A DNA stretch of 50,658 nt from Aphelidium insulamus. Lineage: Eukaryota; Aphelidiomycota; Aphelidea; Aphelidiaceae. This document shows positions 19,373-30,056 of the stretch, piece after piece (the stretch's first letter is position 1; every line of letters begins with the position of its first letter). The DNA lies in contig JAZDSV010000075.1 of the NCBI GenBank assembly GCA_036784855.1, forward strand, positions 1 to 50,658. Direction: 5' to 3'. The translations under genes were made by a program, and so were the position numbers. The notes under the pieces were generated by a model that saw only the letters and a program-made list of their open reading frames with translations, searched no databases and had not been told where the DNA came from.

Positions 19373-19445
19373 ACTGAGTGGGATGATACTGTGTTATGGA
19401 TAGATTATTGTGCACGTATTTAAATAACAGTCTCTATAGATAAAA

Positions 19446-20003
19446 TTATGCCATTTGAAAGCGCTTCAGGCTTTGCAGTTCATTGAGAACGTTTTGCAGT
19501 TCGTCGTCGTCCGTGCGATATTGAATACTGCCATATTAATATATGTATATATAATGTATATACATAGACAGATAGATTACATATAGTACATGCCTGGGAA
19601 TGAGAGTCTTGGCCTCATCCGACTTCTCCGGCAGCAGGTTGGCCAGCTGAGCCACCTCGAACGGCTCCAGTCGCGTGGCCATCAGCACCTTGCGCACCTC
19701 CTTGATGGTCTCGGCCTGGTGGAATTTCGACAGTTGCGCCGTGTACGCCAGCGTCTTGTGGAAACTGGGGCCCAGTGTGCGGCGCACGTCCGCTATATGT
19801 CCCCCAGCTGCACCGCCTGTGGCGCCCGGCATGGCGGTCGGGGCGGCGCTCTCGCTGCTCTCCTTCAGCTTCTCCATGAGGATACGCACCTCGGCGTACA
19901 GCAGGCAGTGCTCATTCTGGAACTCGGGTCCCAGCTTCAGCTCCGTGGCGTCCTCTTCCTCCTGCAGGCGCGCAATGCGCTTCCGATGAAATCCCGTGGC
20001 CAT
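19446..20003 (-). CDS. RPB4: RNA polymerase II subunit RPB4
   Basis: Spliced CDS complement(join(19446..19527,19594..20003)), 163 aa, the usual RPB4 size. The N-terminus has ATELKLGPEFQNEHCLL. The core has the HRDC-like four-helix part (LSKFHQAETIKEVRKVL, LEPFEVAQLANLLPEKSDEA). The end has the diagnostic KTLIPS then DDDELQNVLNELQSLKRFQ. RPB4 pairs with RPB7 in the Pol II stalk in the nucleus. The protein reads through only if the intron uses a GC donor (GCATGT at 19593, minus strand), because the phase-2 junction AG|T makes the conserved IPS. A nearby GT donor would break the frame. Confidence 0.94.
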
Positions 20004-20438
20004 GATTCGTGTCCTTACTGATTGCAAATAATCAATGTGCATTAATGCTATTGATGCACAAATCTTTACTCTGTAAATATGCATGACCATTTTTTAGCTT
20101 GACCGTGTTTAGTCTAACCATTTAATAAGAAGCTCTGGTTCAGTCCAGTAATGCGACTGACGACCTTGGGGCTGTGATCTATTACCTTCAAGCAGAGTGA
20201 GTGCAGCAACGCGCGCTTCACTGCAAGTCTTAACAAGATGAGGAAGAAGCGCCGATGCTCCAGCTACTCATGCTCAAGCATTGCTATGTAGGCAACTAGC
20301 TAAACAATGTATCTAACTAGCAATGTATCCGGCCTTTGACATGTTGAAAATAATGTGGCCAAGGTCGCGCTTGAACGGCTAAATAGATTACGGATGGACG
20401 GTTAAACAGAACACGTCTTCTCGTAACAGTGCCGCGAA
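20004..20438. other. Spacer
   Basis: About 435 bp between divergent RPB4 and the CRN-like fossil. The 60 bp before 20439 resemble the region upstream of the second CRN-like copy (36960-37010), so the duplication included promoter sequence. Nothing else is seen. Confidence 0.5.
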
Positions 20439-21475
20439 ATGGCCACCGACAAGAAGGCTGAAATTCTCGCCGCACTCCGCACAGTTTACCCGCTGCCGCA
20501 AGATCTCATTACTGAGGTCACAAATATTGATGATGCGTTCGTTGATGCTCTGCACACGACATGGATGCGCCGCACCGAGGAGGACTGGAACGACATGCGC
20601 CCCGAAGACGGATTCGACATTTACAACGCGCTCCATTGCAGCCACGGTAAGCGCATTGCTCACTGTACCTTTCTAACCAGCAACAGCCTCCAGAAAGCGT
20701 AGACTCGACGACGAGCCTGACCTGATGCCGTTCGACATGCAGCAGCTCCTTCATCCGAGCAAAGTTCAACCACCAACTGTCGAAAGTGATGCGCCGCCAT
20801 TTACCGCACGTCCAAACTGGCTTGCCGATGCCGTTGCCAAGATTCGCACAAACTTTGCCGCCTCAGAGGGAAGCTCCTGAGTTCAGATCAGATCAGTTCA
20901 GATCAGATGCATGCTCTGTCACATTGTCGCACTATTCAATGACTTCAAATCGGCAAAGGAATCCTCGGGCGATGGTTGGGAGGCTCTGTTCGTTATCACA
21001 TTGATTGTCCGATGCCTCGCTGGACGCTTTGATGCAGAAATATTCAACCTCTGGTAGCTCGGTTTCACTAGAGCAAAAATATCCACCATATCTTTTAACG
21101 AGCCCTTCGACGGATGTATGACCGATGTCAAAGACGTCGACGACTTCCTGCAGAAGCTACCAAATAGTGGAAAGTTACATGTCGCCATTTACTTTCCGCC
21201 CCACGCCAGGTGTGAGCCATACGACGTGATTGTAGTTGTATGGAACATTGCGGGTGGCAGACGTATTATCGGATATCAGCTGAAAGAAGGTGCCGCACTA
21301 TAAAATTTGGGCGCTAACGAGAAATTTAGATCAAGTTGTGTGATTTGCGGCCACTCAACCAGGAACGATGGCTGGTTGGTGGCTACAGATGAACAGATTG
21401 ATGAATTTATGGGCGTGTCGGGAAAGCAATTGGACTCCGAAACAATGGAAAGTCTTGCAGTCGGTTAACTAGACA
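20439..21475 (+). pseudogene. Crinkler/RHS-type element, short decayed copy (fossil)
   Basis: Homologous over both ends to the copy at 37011-38890. It carries the N-terminal ATDKKAEILAAL header, the DDEPDLMPFDMQQLLHPSK segment and the C-terminal part (VKDVDDFL, IYFPPHAR, DVIVVVW, DEQIDEFMGVSGKQ). The P-loop NTPase core is not present. It is broken at several points and also shorter than its sister. It is older or more decayed than the second copy. Confidence 0.8.
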
Positions 21476-21612
21476 AACAACATAATCGACTAACAGACCC
21501 TGAAAACACATTCGACTATATTATGTATAAGAGAAATCCAACGTCAACACCCTCAACTTATGCTCTAATGGACAAACTATATGCATCAACGCAATGATAT
21601 ATCAATATAATC

Positions 21613-21644
<32 letters not shown>

Positions 21645-21694
21645 TGTAGATAAGATAATATTGCCTATATCCATGTATATACAAACAATATTTA
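21476..21694. repeat. Spacer with (TA)n microsatellite
   Basis: AT-rich stretch downstream of the fossil and of the cyclin gene. It includes an uninterrupted TA run at about 21619-21646. No gene is seen. Confidence 0.7.
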
Positions 21695-22213
21695 TTAATG
21701 AAGGAGGAAATTATCTACGGCCACTTCAAACTTGTAGAGACTGTCACGGTGGAGCACGCCAGAGAGATGCCGCGCACGGCACACCACATCCACGGCAAAC
21801 GTCTGCAGTGTAGAGTGCGGGATAAACATATTGAAGTCGAACGCGTGCAGCAGCTCCATCTCCAGCGCATTCACCTCGGCTGCCGTGAGCCCGCTGGCCG
21901 ACGACCACACCGAATTGGTGAAACTGCCATCATCCAGCGCCTTGTTGGCCGCAATGAGACACGCCAGAAATACACGACACTCGGAGCCGGGCGCGGGTTT
22001 ACGCGCACTTGGTAGGCGTTCACGGTAGCGATAGACGTATGCCAGCGCCAGCAGTAGACTGTGGTAGCTGATGTGCACGGTGCCGACGCAGTGGCGCATG
22101 AAGCGTGCCAACAGCTGCGCCGACTGTTGTTGCTGTTGTGGATTGCCGTTGGCATTGCACCACACGCTGATCAGCAGGTGCGACACCACGTCCACCACGG
22201 CATTAAGCGGCAT
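21695..22213 (-). CDS. Pho80/Pcl-type cyclin
   Basis: Single-exon CDS, 172 aa. It has the layout of a single cyclin box of the Pho80 family: VVDVVSHLLISV, then a helix leading to ISYHSLLLALAYVYRYRERL, SECRVFLACLIAANKALDD (where the K aids CDK contact), NSVWSSASGLTAAEVNALE and LLHAFDFNMFIPHSTLQTF. Such cyclins partner with Pho85/CDK5-like kinases in nutrient and morphogenesis signalling. The start at 22213 begins the cyclin homology; the open frame runs further upstream without similarity. The poly-Gln tract at about residue 26 is variable in type. Confidence 0.82.
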   Translation of the reverse strand: MPLNAVVDVVSHLLISVWCNANGNPQQQQQSAQLLARFMRHCVGTVHISYHSLLLALAYVYRYRERLPSARKPAPGSECRVFLACLIAANKALDDGSFTNSVWSSASGLTAAEVNALEMELLHAFDFNMFIPHSTLQTFAVDVVCRARHLSGVLHRDSLYKFEVAVDNFLLH

Positions 22214-22452
22214 TGTTAAAGTTATCTGCAGATAGTGGATGAAAGAGCGTGTGTGCGAGTAGTGGAGAGCCGACAGACAGACACCAGAACAGACACAGAG
22301 ACAGCCAGAAACGTAACCCGTGAACAAAGTGACGCGCCGCACTATGACAGGCCATGACGTACTTGTAGGCGCCACGGTTAACCGGCTGATTGGTTGCTTA
22401 GTTGCGCCGACTTGCCCGCTTAATCTCGGTCTCACAAGAGCGCGCGCCTCCC

Positions 22453-22753
22453 ATGACGGCCTTCCCGGACTTTAGGTGGGTGTCATCATCTCACACCACA
22501 TACAGAGGGAAGCATTTGCGCATACACACTCACGGCAGTACTAACTGCCCGCCTGCAGAAAGATCTACCAGCACTTTCGCACGGAGGAGGAGGAGCGCAC
22601 CATTAGCAATCGCGCCTTCTTCAACTTTTGCGGTTTCATTGCCCTCATTATCGGTATGACGGCCGTGCGAAGTCGTCTCACTGCCGGTGGCCCTCACTAA
22701 TATATACTTATTGTGCTGTAGCAGTATATATTCAGAGTATTATACCGTTGTAA
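22453..22753 (+). CDS. Tiny single-pass membrane protein
   Basis: Spliced CDS join(22453..22475,22559..22653,22722..22753), 49 aa. Introns are 83 and 68 nt, GT-AG. The N-terminal half is charged (FRKIYQHFRTEEEERTISNR). The C-terminal half is one membrane helix (FFNFCGFIALIIAVYIQSII). The size and shape match small subunits of mitochondrial or ER membrane complexes, but no family motif identifies it. All three splice junctions keep frame, and the helix spans the last junction, which supports a real gene. Confidence 0.55.
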
Positions 22754-23295
22754 TGGGGGTTGCTGGTGCGCGGGCACCGGCACCATCAGGACAAAGTAGG
22801 CCGCCACGGTGCCGCCGCCCAGCAGCGTGCCGTCCAGCATGACAACGTCCGTGAACTCGTCGCACTTTTCCCCCGGCCAGTCGCTGCCCGTCCACGCCCG
22901 TCACGTGCTGTCTAGGCTGGCACGTGCGCGGTGAGCGGTGCACAGCAGTGCCAGCAGAGTCAACGGTAGTAGCGGGAGCAGCTGTGATCTCATTCTAACT
23001 AGTACAGTCAGCCAGCAGTAGCAGCAGCAGTGGCTTAGTTCGCGTGGTGGCATAGCTCGGACCCACTGCGGACGAAAGATTCTCCGTGGGAATTCGGCCA
23101 CCACGATGCGACGCGTCCGCCTCCTGGCCGCGCTGCTGGTCGGCGCCGTCGGCGCGAGTCAGCCGCTGTTTCTGCTGTTTCGACAAGAAAGGGCTGCATG
23201 CAATGAGCACAGGACAGGACAGGACAGGAGACAGAGAGGCAGAGCAGGAAGACAGAGAGCGACGCAACGCTTGCGTGAAGGAACATATCATAAGG
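22754..23295 (-). other. Coding-like region with signal peptides on both strands
   Basis: On the minus strand an ATG at 22993 starts a classic signal peptide (MRSQLLPLLPLTLLALLCTA). It meets TGA after 30 codons, but the same frame then continues with SDWPGEKCDEFTDVVMLDG and a hydrophobic GGGTVAAYFVLMVPV. A 21-nt GTGACG...GCAG segment would bridge the stop, which is shorter than any other intron here. On the plus strand an ATG at 23106 starts another hydrophobic leader (MRRVRLLAALLVGAVGA), and its frame runs into the dispersed repeat at 23296. Either could be a gene cut by the repeat insertion. No family is recognised. Confidence 0.35.
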
Positions 23296-24495
23296 GCCGT
23301 CAAATCATATAGGCACCGGTTTAAACTACCAATCAGAAGCCAGAGTTTAAAACTTTAAACTGCCAATGAGAAGCCAGCGTTTAAACTACCAATGAGCGTT
23401 GAGTGTTTAAAACGGCCGTTCGAACGTTTGTGACACCATACAGCTATCATCAATAATGCATGCAACCACAGCGCAGCTACATTAATGGCATCGCAATATA
23501 GTGCGCTACACATATGCGCTGCGGATAGAAGTTGCAGCACCTAATACGAGCTGTGCGACAATATTCTGTTGAATATGCTAGTTACATATTGTTGGGATAA
23601 TACACTAGCGCCATTTGCTGTAGATCTGCGCTAACGTCACCAAACCATGACAATCGCTCGATACCGTCATTATTGAGTTATCATCGATAATCATCACAAG
23701 TTGCATGCATCCGCTGGCGTTATCATTGGTTTTGCTGAATTTATGTATTATAATGCTTGATATCGGCACGTTCATTTCGGCGGATAGAAGTTGCAGCACC
23801 TAATACGAGCTGTGCGACAATATTCTGTTGAATATGCTAGTTACATATTGTTGGGATAATACACTGGCGCCGTTTGCTCTAGATCTGCGCTAACGTCACC
23901 AAACCATGACAATCGCTCGATACCGTCATTATTGAGTTATCATCGATAATCATCACAAGCTGCATGCATCCGCTGGCGTTATACATTGGTTTTGCTGAAT
24001 TTATGTATTATAATGCTTGATATCGGCACGTTCATTTCGGCATGTCAGAAGTTTACTTACACGAGGAGTCGGCACCAGGATAGTGCCGTACGGCTTCTCG
24101 ACATTGATGCATTAATTGCGCAAGGTATAAACTTGGCAGACTGGCACGGATGCAATTGCGGCCAGGACAAAGCGCGCCCATTGATGTACTTCTGCACCAA
24201 AGAAGGCGATAATAAAACTTGAGTAAAAGGGCCTGGTCAGAGTGACATGCCTTAAACGCTGACATTGTTGCGTCATTAAGATGGGTAATATTTGGTCTGA
24301 GTTTGTTGCTTAGACTACCAAAACCCATCCTCTGCATAACTTCAAATCGCATACTAGAACGCGATAACATCTCACCGCGTCTGCGACCATAAATAAAATC
24401 AATGTCAATGATAACTAAAATCATCCGTGCGTCGTGTGGGCGCGTTATTCAACTTGAATTTTTTTCAAATGTGGCTGGTGCGCGTATGGAATGGG
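23296..24495 (-). repeat. Dispersed repeat, copy 2 (inverted; contains an internal 259-bp tandem duplication)
   Basis: Reverse-complement match to 5069-6014, extended by a direct duplication: unit 1 is 23522-23780 and unit 2 is 23781-24040, differing at a handful of positions. Unit 2 agrees with copy 1 at positions where unit 1 differs (for example GGCGCCGTTTGCTCTAG), so unit 1 has drifted more. The far end still carries the first ~24 codons of secreted-family copy A, then the similarity stops at GGGCCC (about 24495). Confidence 0.85.
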
Positions 24496-24659
24496 GGCCC
24501 AAAAACAGTCAACTGAGGAGATCGGTTTTTTATTCCCGGGTAATGCAGGTTGCAGAGTAATACAGCAAGTCGCTATAATCATGCTGCTGCTCATCATCAT
24601 TATCATATAATATACTGTGATAATTGGATGGGTTTATTCTAAATAATAATGATAAGCGA

Positions 24660-25451
24660 TTAGGAATTGTGTCGTCGTAGTCTCCAAGCGACCTGACGCC
24701 GCCAGAACTTTTGAAGTAGGTGCACCATGTGGCGAGCCGAAGCATTGAGATTGAATCCGTTCCCACATATCCAGTGGGACGGCGAGTTCAACTGCCCGCG
24801 ACACAGTGGACATTTCATGCGTTTGCGTCGCGCAAGTTGTACCAGGCAATCGTGGTGAAAATGATGAGGCACGCCCGGACACTCTGTGCGCACATACCCT
24901 GATGTGATATCGTCACGGCAGATTGCGCACTGAAAATATGCGCCATCCGGTACGGGCAGAACGCGGACAGGAATAGAGCCAAAGTAATCGCTTATCGCCT
25001 CCCAAACTTCCGCACAAAGTTGCCGAAACTGGATCTGGTCTGGGGTTGGCGGCGCCCGTTGTGCTGCAACACGCATCTGTTGATCATCTGCACGATTGTA
25101 CGGTGCCCGCGCCGGCTGCTCATGAGGCGGCGGAGCTGAGTCGCGTATGACCGAGTCGACGACAGTGCGCTGGACCAGTTCAATAGCAGGACTGTCAAGC
25201 CAAACAATTTCCTCCGGCTGGGTGGATATGGAACGGTCCATGTTAAACAACATCCCCATTTGCAGCTCGTGGGGCGGCAGGTCATCGGGCAGCGTAATCG
25301 TCGGAGTAATCATGTAATGATCATTGTATGCATGTGACATTCCGATGCCACCACTGAACGGCACACGTTGGTCGCGTTCATCCGTGGAGCCGTGTCGACG
25401 CAACACTACCGCGACTGGGCGTACCAAGGACACATGCGACACATGCTCCAT
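24660..25451 (-). CDS. RING-H2 zinc finger protein (probable E3 ubiquitin ligase)
   Basis: Single-exon CDS, 263 aa. A C-terminal RING finger at about residues 175-225 has the ligand order C-x2-C (CAIC), C (TEC), H-x2-H (HFHHDC), C and C-x2-C (CPLC). A hydrophobic LARRKRMKCPLCR helix entry is typical of E2-binding RINGs. After the RING comes an IQ-like basic helix (LLQKFWRRQVAWRLRRHN). The N-terminal half has no recognised domain and no membrane segment, unlike ATL-type ligases. The substrate is unknown. The gene abuts the dispersed repeat, which ends 165 bp from its stop codon. Confidence 0.82.
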   Translation of the reverse strand: MEHVSHVSLVRPVAVVLRRHGSTDERDQRVPFSGGIGMSHAYNDHYMITPTITLPDDLPPHELQMGMLFNMDRSISTQPEEIVWLDSPAIELVQRTVVDSVIRDSAPPPHEQPARAPYNRADDQQMRVAAQRAPPTPDQIQFRQLCAEVWEAISDYFGSIPVRVLPVPDGAYFQCAICRDDITSGYVRTECPGVPHHFHHDCLVQLARRKRMKCPLCRGQLNSPSHWICGNGFNLNASARHMVHLLQKFWRRQVAWRLRRHNS

Positions 25452-25481
25452 GTGGCTGTGTAAACTAATGAGCGGAAGCCG

Positions 25482-25670
25482 CTAGAGGCGCGACACGGCC
25501 CAAGCTGGCCAGCGAAACGTCAGATCCAGCGAGAATTTCAGCTGGATGTTGGTGCCGGCCTGCCACTCCACACGTGGCGCGCCCGGGGTATACCCGTTGG
25601 CAGCAACCAGTTGCAATTGGTGCGCGTGCGCGACTGGCCACAAGGCAATGACGACAGCTTGCAGCAGCAT
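25482..25670 (-). CDS. Small secreted protein candidate
   Basis: A 62-codon open frame with a signal-peptide-like start (MLLQAVVIALWPVAHAHQ). A short mature region follows: LQLVAANGYTPGAPRVEWQ, then a hydrophobic-alternating end. It sits 31 bp upstream of the RING gene start on the same strand. No family is recognised. The composition is coding-like but the frame is short, so it could be a chance ORF or the first exon of a missed gene. Confidence 0.4.
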   Translation of the reverse strand: MLLQAVVIALWPVAHAHQLQLVAANGYTPGAPRVEWQAGTNIQLKFSLDLTFRWPAWAVSRL

Positions 25671-26293
25671 AATAGTCGGCGCGTTCGCAATCTTTCAGAA
25701 ATGTGAAGAATATGCAGCAGCCGAGCCGCTGTTATGCGCCCCCCTGACGTACGGGATGCATCCTGGAATCCAGCGAATCACTGTCATCGAAGTAGCATGA
25801 ATCGCATAGCATATGTATTGTTGCATAATATGCGTGCCTGTGTGTAAATCATTGCACGAGTTGGGGTGTAAAAACATAAAGTCTTTTAATGATGTGTGGC
25901 TGCCAATGTGGCCGCTGTCGGTGTGCTGCTGTCTGGCAACAAACGCGCGCTCTCTGCCGTTCAGCAGCTGGTCAAACGACGTTAACCCAAGTGTGTAATA
26001 CATACATGTAATACATACAATCTCCTCGCTCCATTGCCACGCGTGCTAGTGATGTTTTTGCCACACACACTGCTCAGGGAAACCTCTCATGCCAAGGCAT
26101 TGATGGACAAGTTGACAATGCGATGGCATCTCCGGTCATAGCACGATGTAACTTACAGCCGCTACGTACTTTTTCATTTCATTACGCTAATTTCTGCTGC
26201 GTGCGAGGTGGCATCATTCAACATTTATTTTAGCCGTACAACTAGAATACACTAATTGAGAAAAGTTTTAGTTAAAAAAATTGTGTTGGTGGT
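25671..26293. other. Spacer with a diverged dispersed repeat
   Basis: About 620 bp with no supported gene. Positions about 25940-26070 resemble 30688-30830 in the same orientation, sharing AACGCGC-CTCT, TTCA-CAGCTGGT, AAGTGTGT, CATACATGTA and CCTCGCTCCAT-GCCACGC. This is an old dispersed repeat of about 130 bp. The remainder shows nothing. Confidence 0.55.
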
Positions 26294-29200
26294 TCAGAGA
26301 GACGTGATTTCGCCGTCTTTGTAGCCGCGCTTTGCGGCCATTTCCGCTTCAATGGTGTTGCGAACCAGGAACCGCACCAAGTTCACCGGATGTGTCTGTC
26401 CACCGCGCCACGCCCGTGCAATTCTAGAGGGTCATTATGTTGATCAAGTAAAATACCTGACGAAACTTACCCTTGCTTCTCGTATGCAACGGCAAGCGCA
26501 TCGTCGTTATTGATTAAAAATGGATGAAACACGACGACGTGGGTCGCCACCACCAGATGCAGACCAGATACCGAGTCTTCCGATGACAGCAGGATTAGTT
26601 TAATGTCCGGATCCAATTTGAACTGGTCTATGGCGCGAGTTTTCATCATTCCATTCCCGTCAGCGTGCACGTGCGGCATCCCAAATTCTTTCAGCGCCAA
26701 ACTGACCAAGTGCATCAAGCGACTGAACTGAATGAACAAAATTATTTTTGTCTCTGGTTCAGCTGCCATTGTCGCGTGCAGAAACTTGACCAGCTCGGCC
26801 AGTTTGCTGCCATACTTGTTGCAGTCTGGTGAAATGCCATTATCGTCCACTACGTCCTTTTTGGAAAAATCAATAACCGACAGTTTTGTCTGGTCCAGCG
26901 GCACACGACACATGGCGCACTCCTTCTTGGCTGATTTAACCATTGCATCTATGCACTCGTCGCAGTAAACGTGGCCACAAAATAGAATGGAAACTTTGCG
27001 CTCGGTGTTCCGTCCAATGTCTTCAAAGCACACCAAGCACTGTTGATCTTGTTCAGCACGCACGGTTTCCAGCACGGCCTGAAAAAAAGTGTGCTGAGAG
27101 AGATGTCCAGCTAAAATAGGTGCAACTTTATCGCGGCTTCGTTTAGCCAAATTCATGCATGCCTCGTTTTGTTCCACTAGCGCCTTGAGGCTGCACGTTT
27201 TTTTCGTAGTCACAATGGTGTGAGTTTTGCCCAGCGCCAAGTCGGCTCTGTAAGTTTTCAGTAACGCCACGTGCGACTCCAAATCTTCATCAAGTTGGCA
27301 AATTTCTGCTTCGTTGTTGTCCTTCTGCGCACTGGCACGCTTTTTTTTGGCCAAGCTGATGCGTGCCTCGTTCTTTTCCACAAGCGCGGCGAGGCTGACA
27401 CATTTTTCTGTTATCACCTCGGTGTCAACTTTGCCCAGCGCCAACTCGGCGTTGTAGTTGGCTAGTAGAGCCCCGCACATCCCTATTTGTTCGTCATGCT
27501 GGCGAATTTCCTCTTTTGCTGCTTTGATCTTCTTCATCTGGTCGCGCTGCACCATGTCCGAGACTTCGTTTATAGTCATGTGTCGATTTTGATTGCCTCT
27601 GTGCAAATCTACGACGTGGTCGGTTATCTGGTGGTGATTGCAAGCCATCAGCGCATTCAGCAGATTGTTTCCCTGCATTCGGTACAGGACTTGCTCGGCC
27701 GGGGACAATTTCACCCACTTAAGTGACTGGATGAGAGGCGGCAACTTCATGTCTGGTTCGTTGCGACGAACCATCGCCTCCAAAAATACTAGGCAAGCCT
27801 CTCGGCTTTCTGGTAATTCAGTGTTTAAATGTTTGGCCATGGTAGATACGTCGCCCACATTTTGATACTGCGGTGTTCCCTGTAAATATAATCAGCATGA
27901 GACTGTGCGTCACCTTTGAACAAAATGAACGTACCGTGACGCCCAAGTAAAAATTGGCCCGCAGCTCATTAACAAAAAACTTGCATGCATTCTTCAGCTT
28001 GACGTTGTTGCCCATTTCGTGGAATTCGTCTGACACGCAACGCCACCACATAATGTTCTCAATTACAACTTGACCGACTACTTTGCCAAACTGTTCCTGC
28101 CCTATTCGCCTCAGATGAAGCATACGAGACGTGCGATCTTGTTGCGTTTCCAATTCAGCGACAACGCTTTTGTAGTTTCCTGCTTAATTGGTCAACTCTA
28201 CGACAAACAGGGGCAAGTACCGTTTTGCAGAAACGACAGCGAGACAATTAACAAATCTGAATTCAGGGCGTCGTTCCATGACAGCTTACGATGGTCAAGG
28301 ATAGTTGTCAACATTTTGACGCGACAGTTTGGAATGCATCGCAGGGCCTCGGCCTTCCACTGAGCGGCTAAATGAGACGGGCAAACAACAATAGTGGCAC
28401 GGCTTGGGAGTAATAGGAACGCATCGGAGGCCTGTTGCCACTGCAAATCTTTCAATGACGTGAATGGATTGCTGTGTATCAGGGATAGAACCGTAACAGT
28501 CTGGTTGGTAAGTCGGCATGAAAAGATTTAAACCGCACATATGACTTTCCTTTCCCGTCCCCGTATCGTCAGCTAAAATCGCACCTCGGCAGATAAAGGC
28601 TTTCGTCTCGCAACACTTTCGGGCCAGATCGTCCGTGGAAGATCTCACCGACTCTAATCCATGGTCATCACCGTTTACGCCATCCAACACTGGCTCGCTG
28701 CGCTTTGAGACGGTCAGTATGCACTTGGATCTGTCTCGTTCCAGTTCCAGGAGCCAGTGCAAAATGCGTTTCTGGTACGAACGCAATTCCAGGCCAAACC
28801 CGGCTGGTGCATCAGCCTCCATGTGGTCAACAGTATCTTTCAATGTGTAATACAGTCGCCGTTCAGTATCCTCAACGACGGGAGGAACCATGTGCCGCAG
28901 AAGATCTACTCCCGCCAGATGATGTCCAGCATTAACTGCATGTCTGGCACGTGTGACATTCAGAAACGTACGAACGGTCACAAACACGGCGTCATTGTCT
29001 CGCTGGGCCTGCGCTTCAAAATGGAAATTTTCGTTAACGTCCGGGTTCCCCATATATGTCAAGTAGGGCGAGAGAGCCACCATTTTCACAGATTTTCCAT
29101 CATCGCTGCGGAGATAGCTCTGCTGGATTACCTGGCGCGTGATCAAATTGTCCAGGCGCTCCACGTAGCCGTCTCGATTGACTTTTTCAAGTTTACCTGC

Positions 29201-30056
29201 ATTGACCCCGCTGTAGGGATCGTGCGGGTTCTTTTTGTTGTACGGTGAGATCTTGAGCCGATAGTAGGGGTCGGAGTGTTCCAAGAACACAAAATCGTCG
29301 TCAGTTCCGCTTTGTTGGTTTACATGAAGTTTGTACCGCACAGACTCCATTTTAGGATTTCGATTACTTTTCCGCTGATAAACGTAAAAGCCGTCGCGAA
29401 TTACCGGACGTCTTACTTGTAGTTCAACCTGCCGAAACACAGCCACTTTCTCAAACTTTGTTTGTCCGCCGTGAATATTAAACCCGACGACACATTTCTC
29501 TTTCGTTTTAAATCGTATTTCGTTTACCATTAAATACTTGCAGCCGTCCAATTTGGTTTTTTTGTCAGTCGGGCGTATCGCTGCATTCGCGCCGCAAGAA
29601 ATCTCAGGCTCCAATATCTCTTCATCGTCCGATTCATCGTCAATCCAAAATGGCCCCTTGTCTGTGTCGTTGAAGTCAAATTTAATTTTCTTTGAATTTT
29701 CGTCTCCTGCGGTTTGTTGCATGGACCCCTTGCCTTTTTCTGCCGACGTGAAGCTTGGCTGACTGCTCTCCTCGTCATCGCTATCAGCCGCGTCCCAATC
29801 CGCGGCTTCATTATTTTTTACGCTGTTATACTCGCCGCTATCCGAGAGAACCAGGTGCTCTACAAATCAGTTAACAACTGCTATGTTCGTCAATGAAACA
29901 ATAAATGCCTATCGGAGGGACCACTCGGTATTTCGCGCTAAGCGAGCGTAAAGACCGACGAGAACTTGCACTACTCTTCTCCGAAGTGACAGCGGCTGTA
30001 GTAGCTTCTTCTTTCTTCTTCGTCTGGCGGCCTCGGCCACGCTTTTCTGCCGCCAT
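26294..30056 (-). CDS. SNF2-family helicase with an inserted RING finger (Rad5/Rad16/SHPRH class)
   Basis: Spliced CDS complement(join(26294..26423,26471..27879,27935..28179,28221..28500,28550..29859,29909..30056)), 1173 aa. Helicase motifs in order: ADDTGTGKT at about 480 (I), VVCPSHLAAQWK (Ia), SDEFHEM at about 615 (II), VTGTPQYQNVGD (III), then a RING at about 940 (CLVC, CGHVYCDEC, CAMC), and the C-terminal motifs LLSSEDSVSGLHL and IARAWRGGQTHPVNLVRFLV (VI). The RING between the helicase lobes marks the Rad5-type class: nuclear chromatin remodelling or PCNA-type ubiquitination and DNA repair. Motif II reads DEFH instead of DEAH. The linker holds a duplicated ~45-residue coiled-coil segment (ELALGK, SLAALVEKNEA and DLALGK, SLKALVEQNEA). 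Intron 2 needs a GA donor and intron 1 probably a GC donor. The gene is less GC-rich than its neighbours. Confidence 0.94.

Noticed and set aside
22901-22993. Selenocysteine read-through of the TGA after the signal peptide
   Set aside because: No SECIS-like hairpin was recognised and the flanking residues do not match any selenoprotein. A missed intron or a broken gene is simpler.
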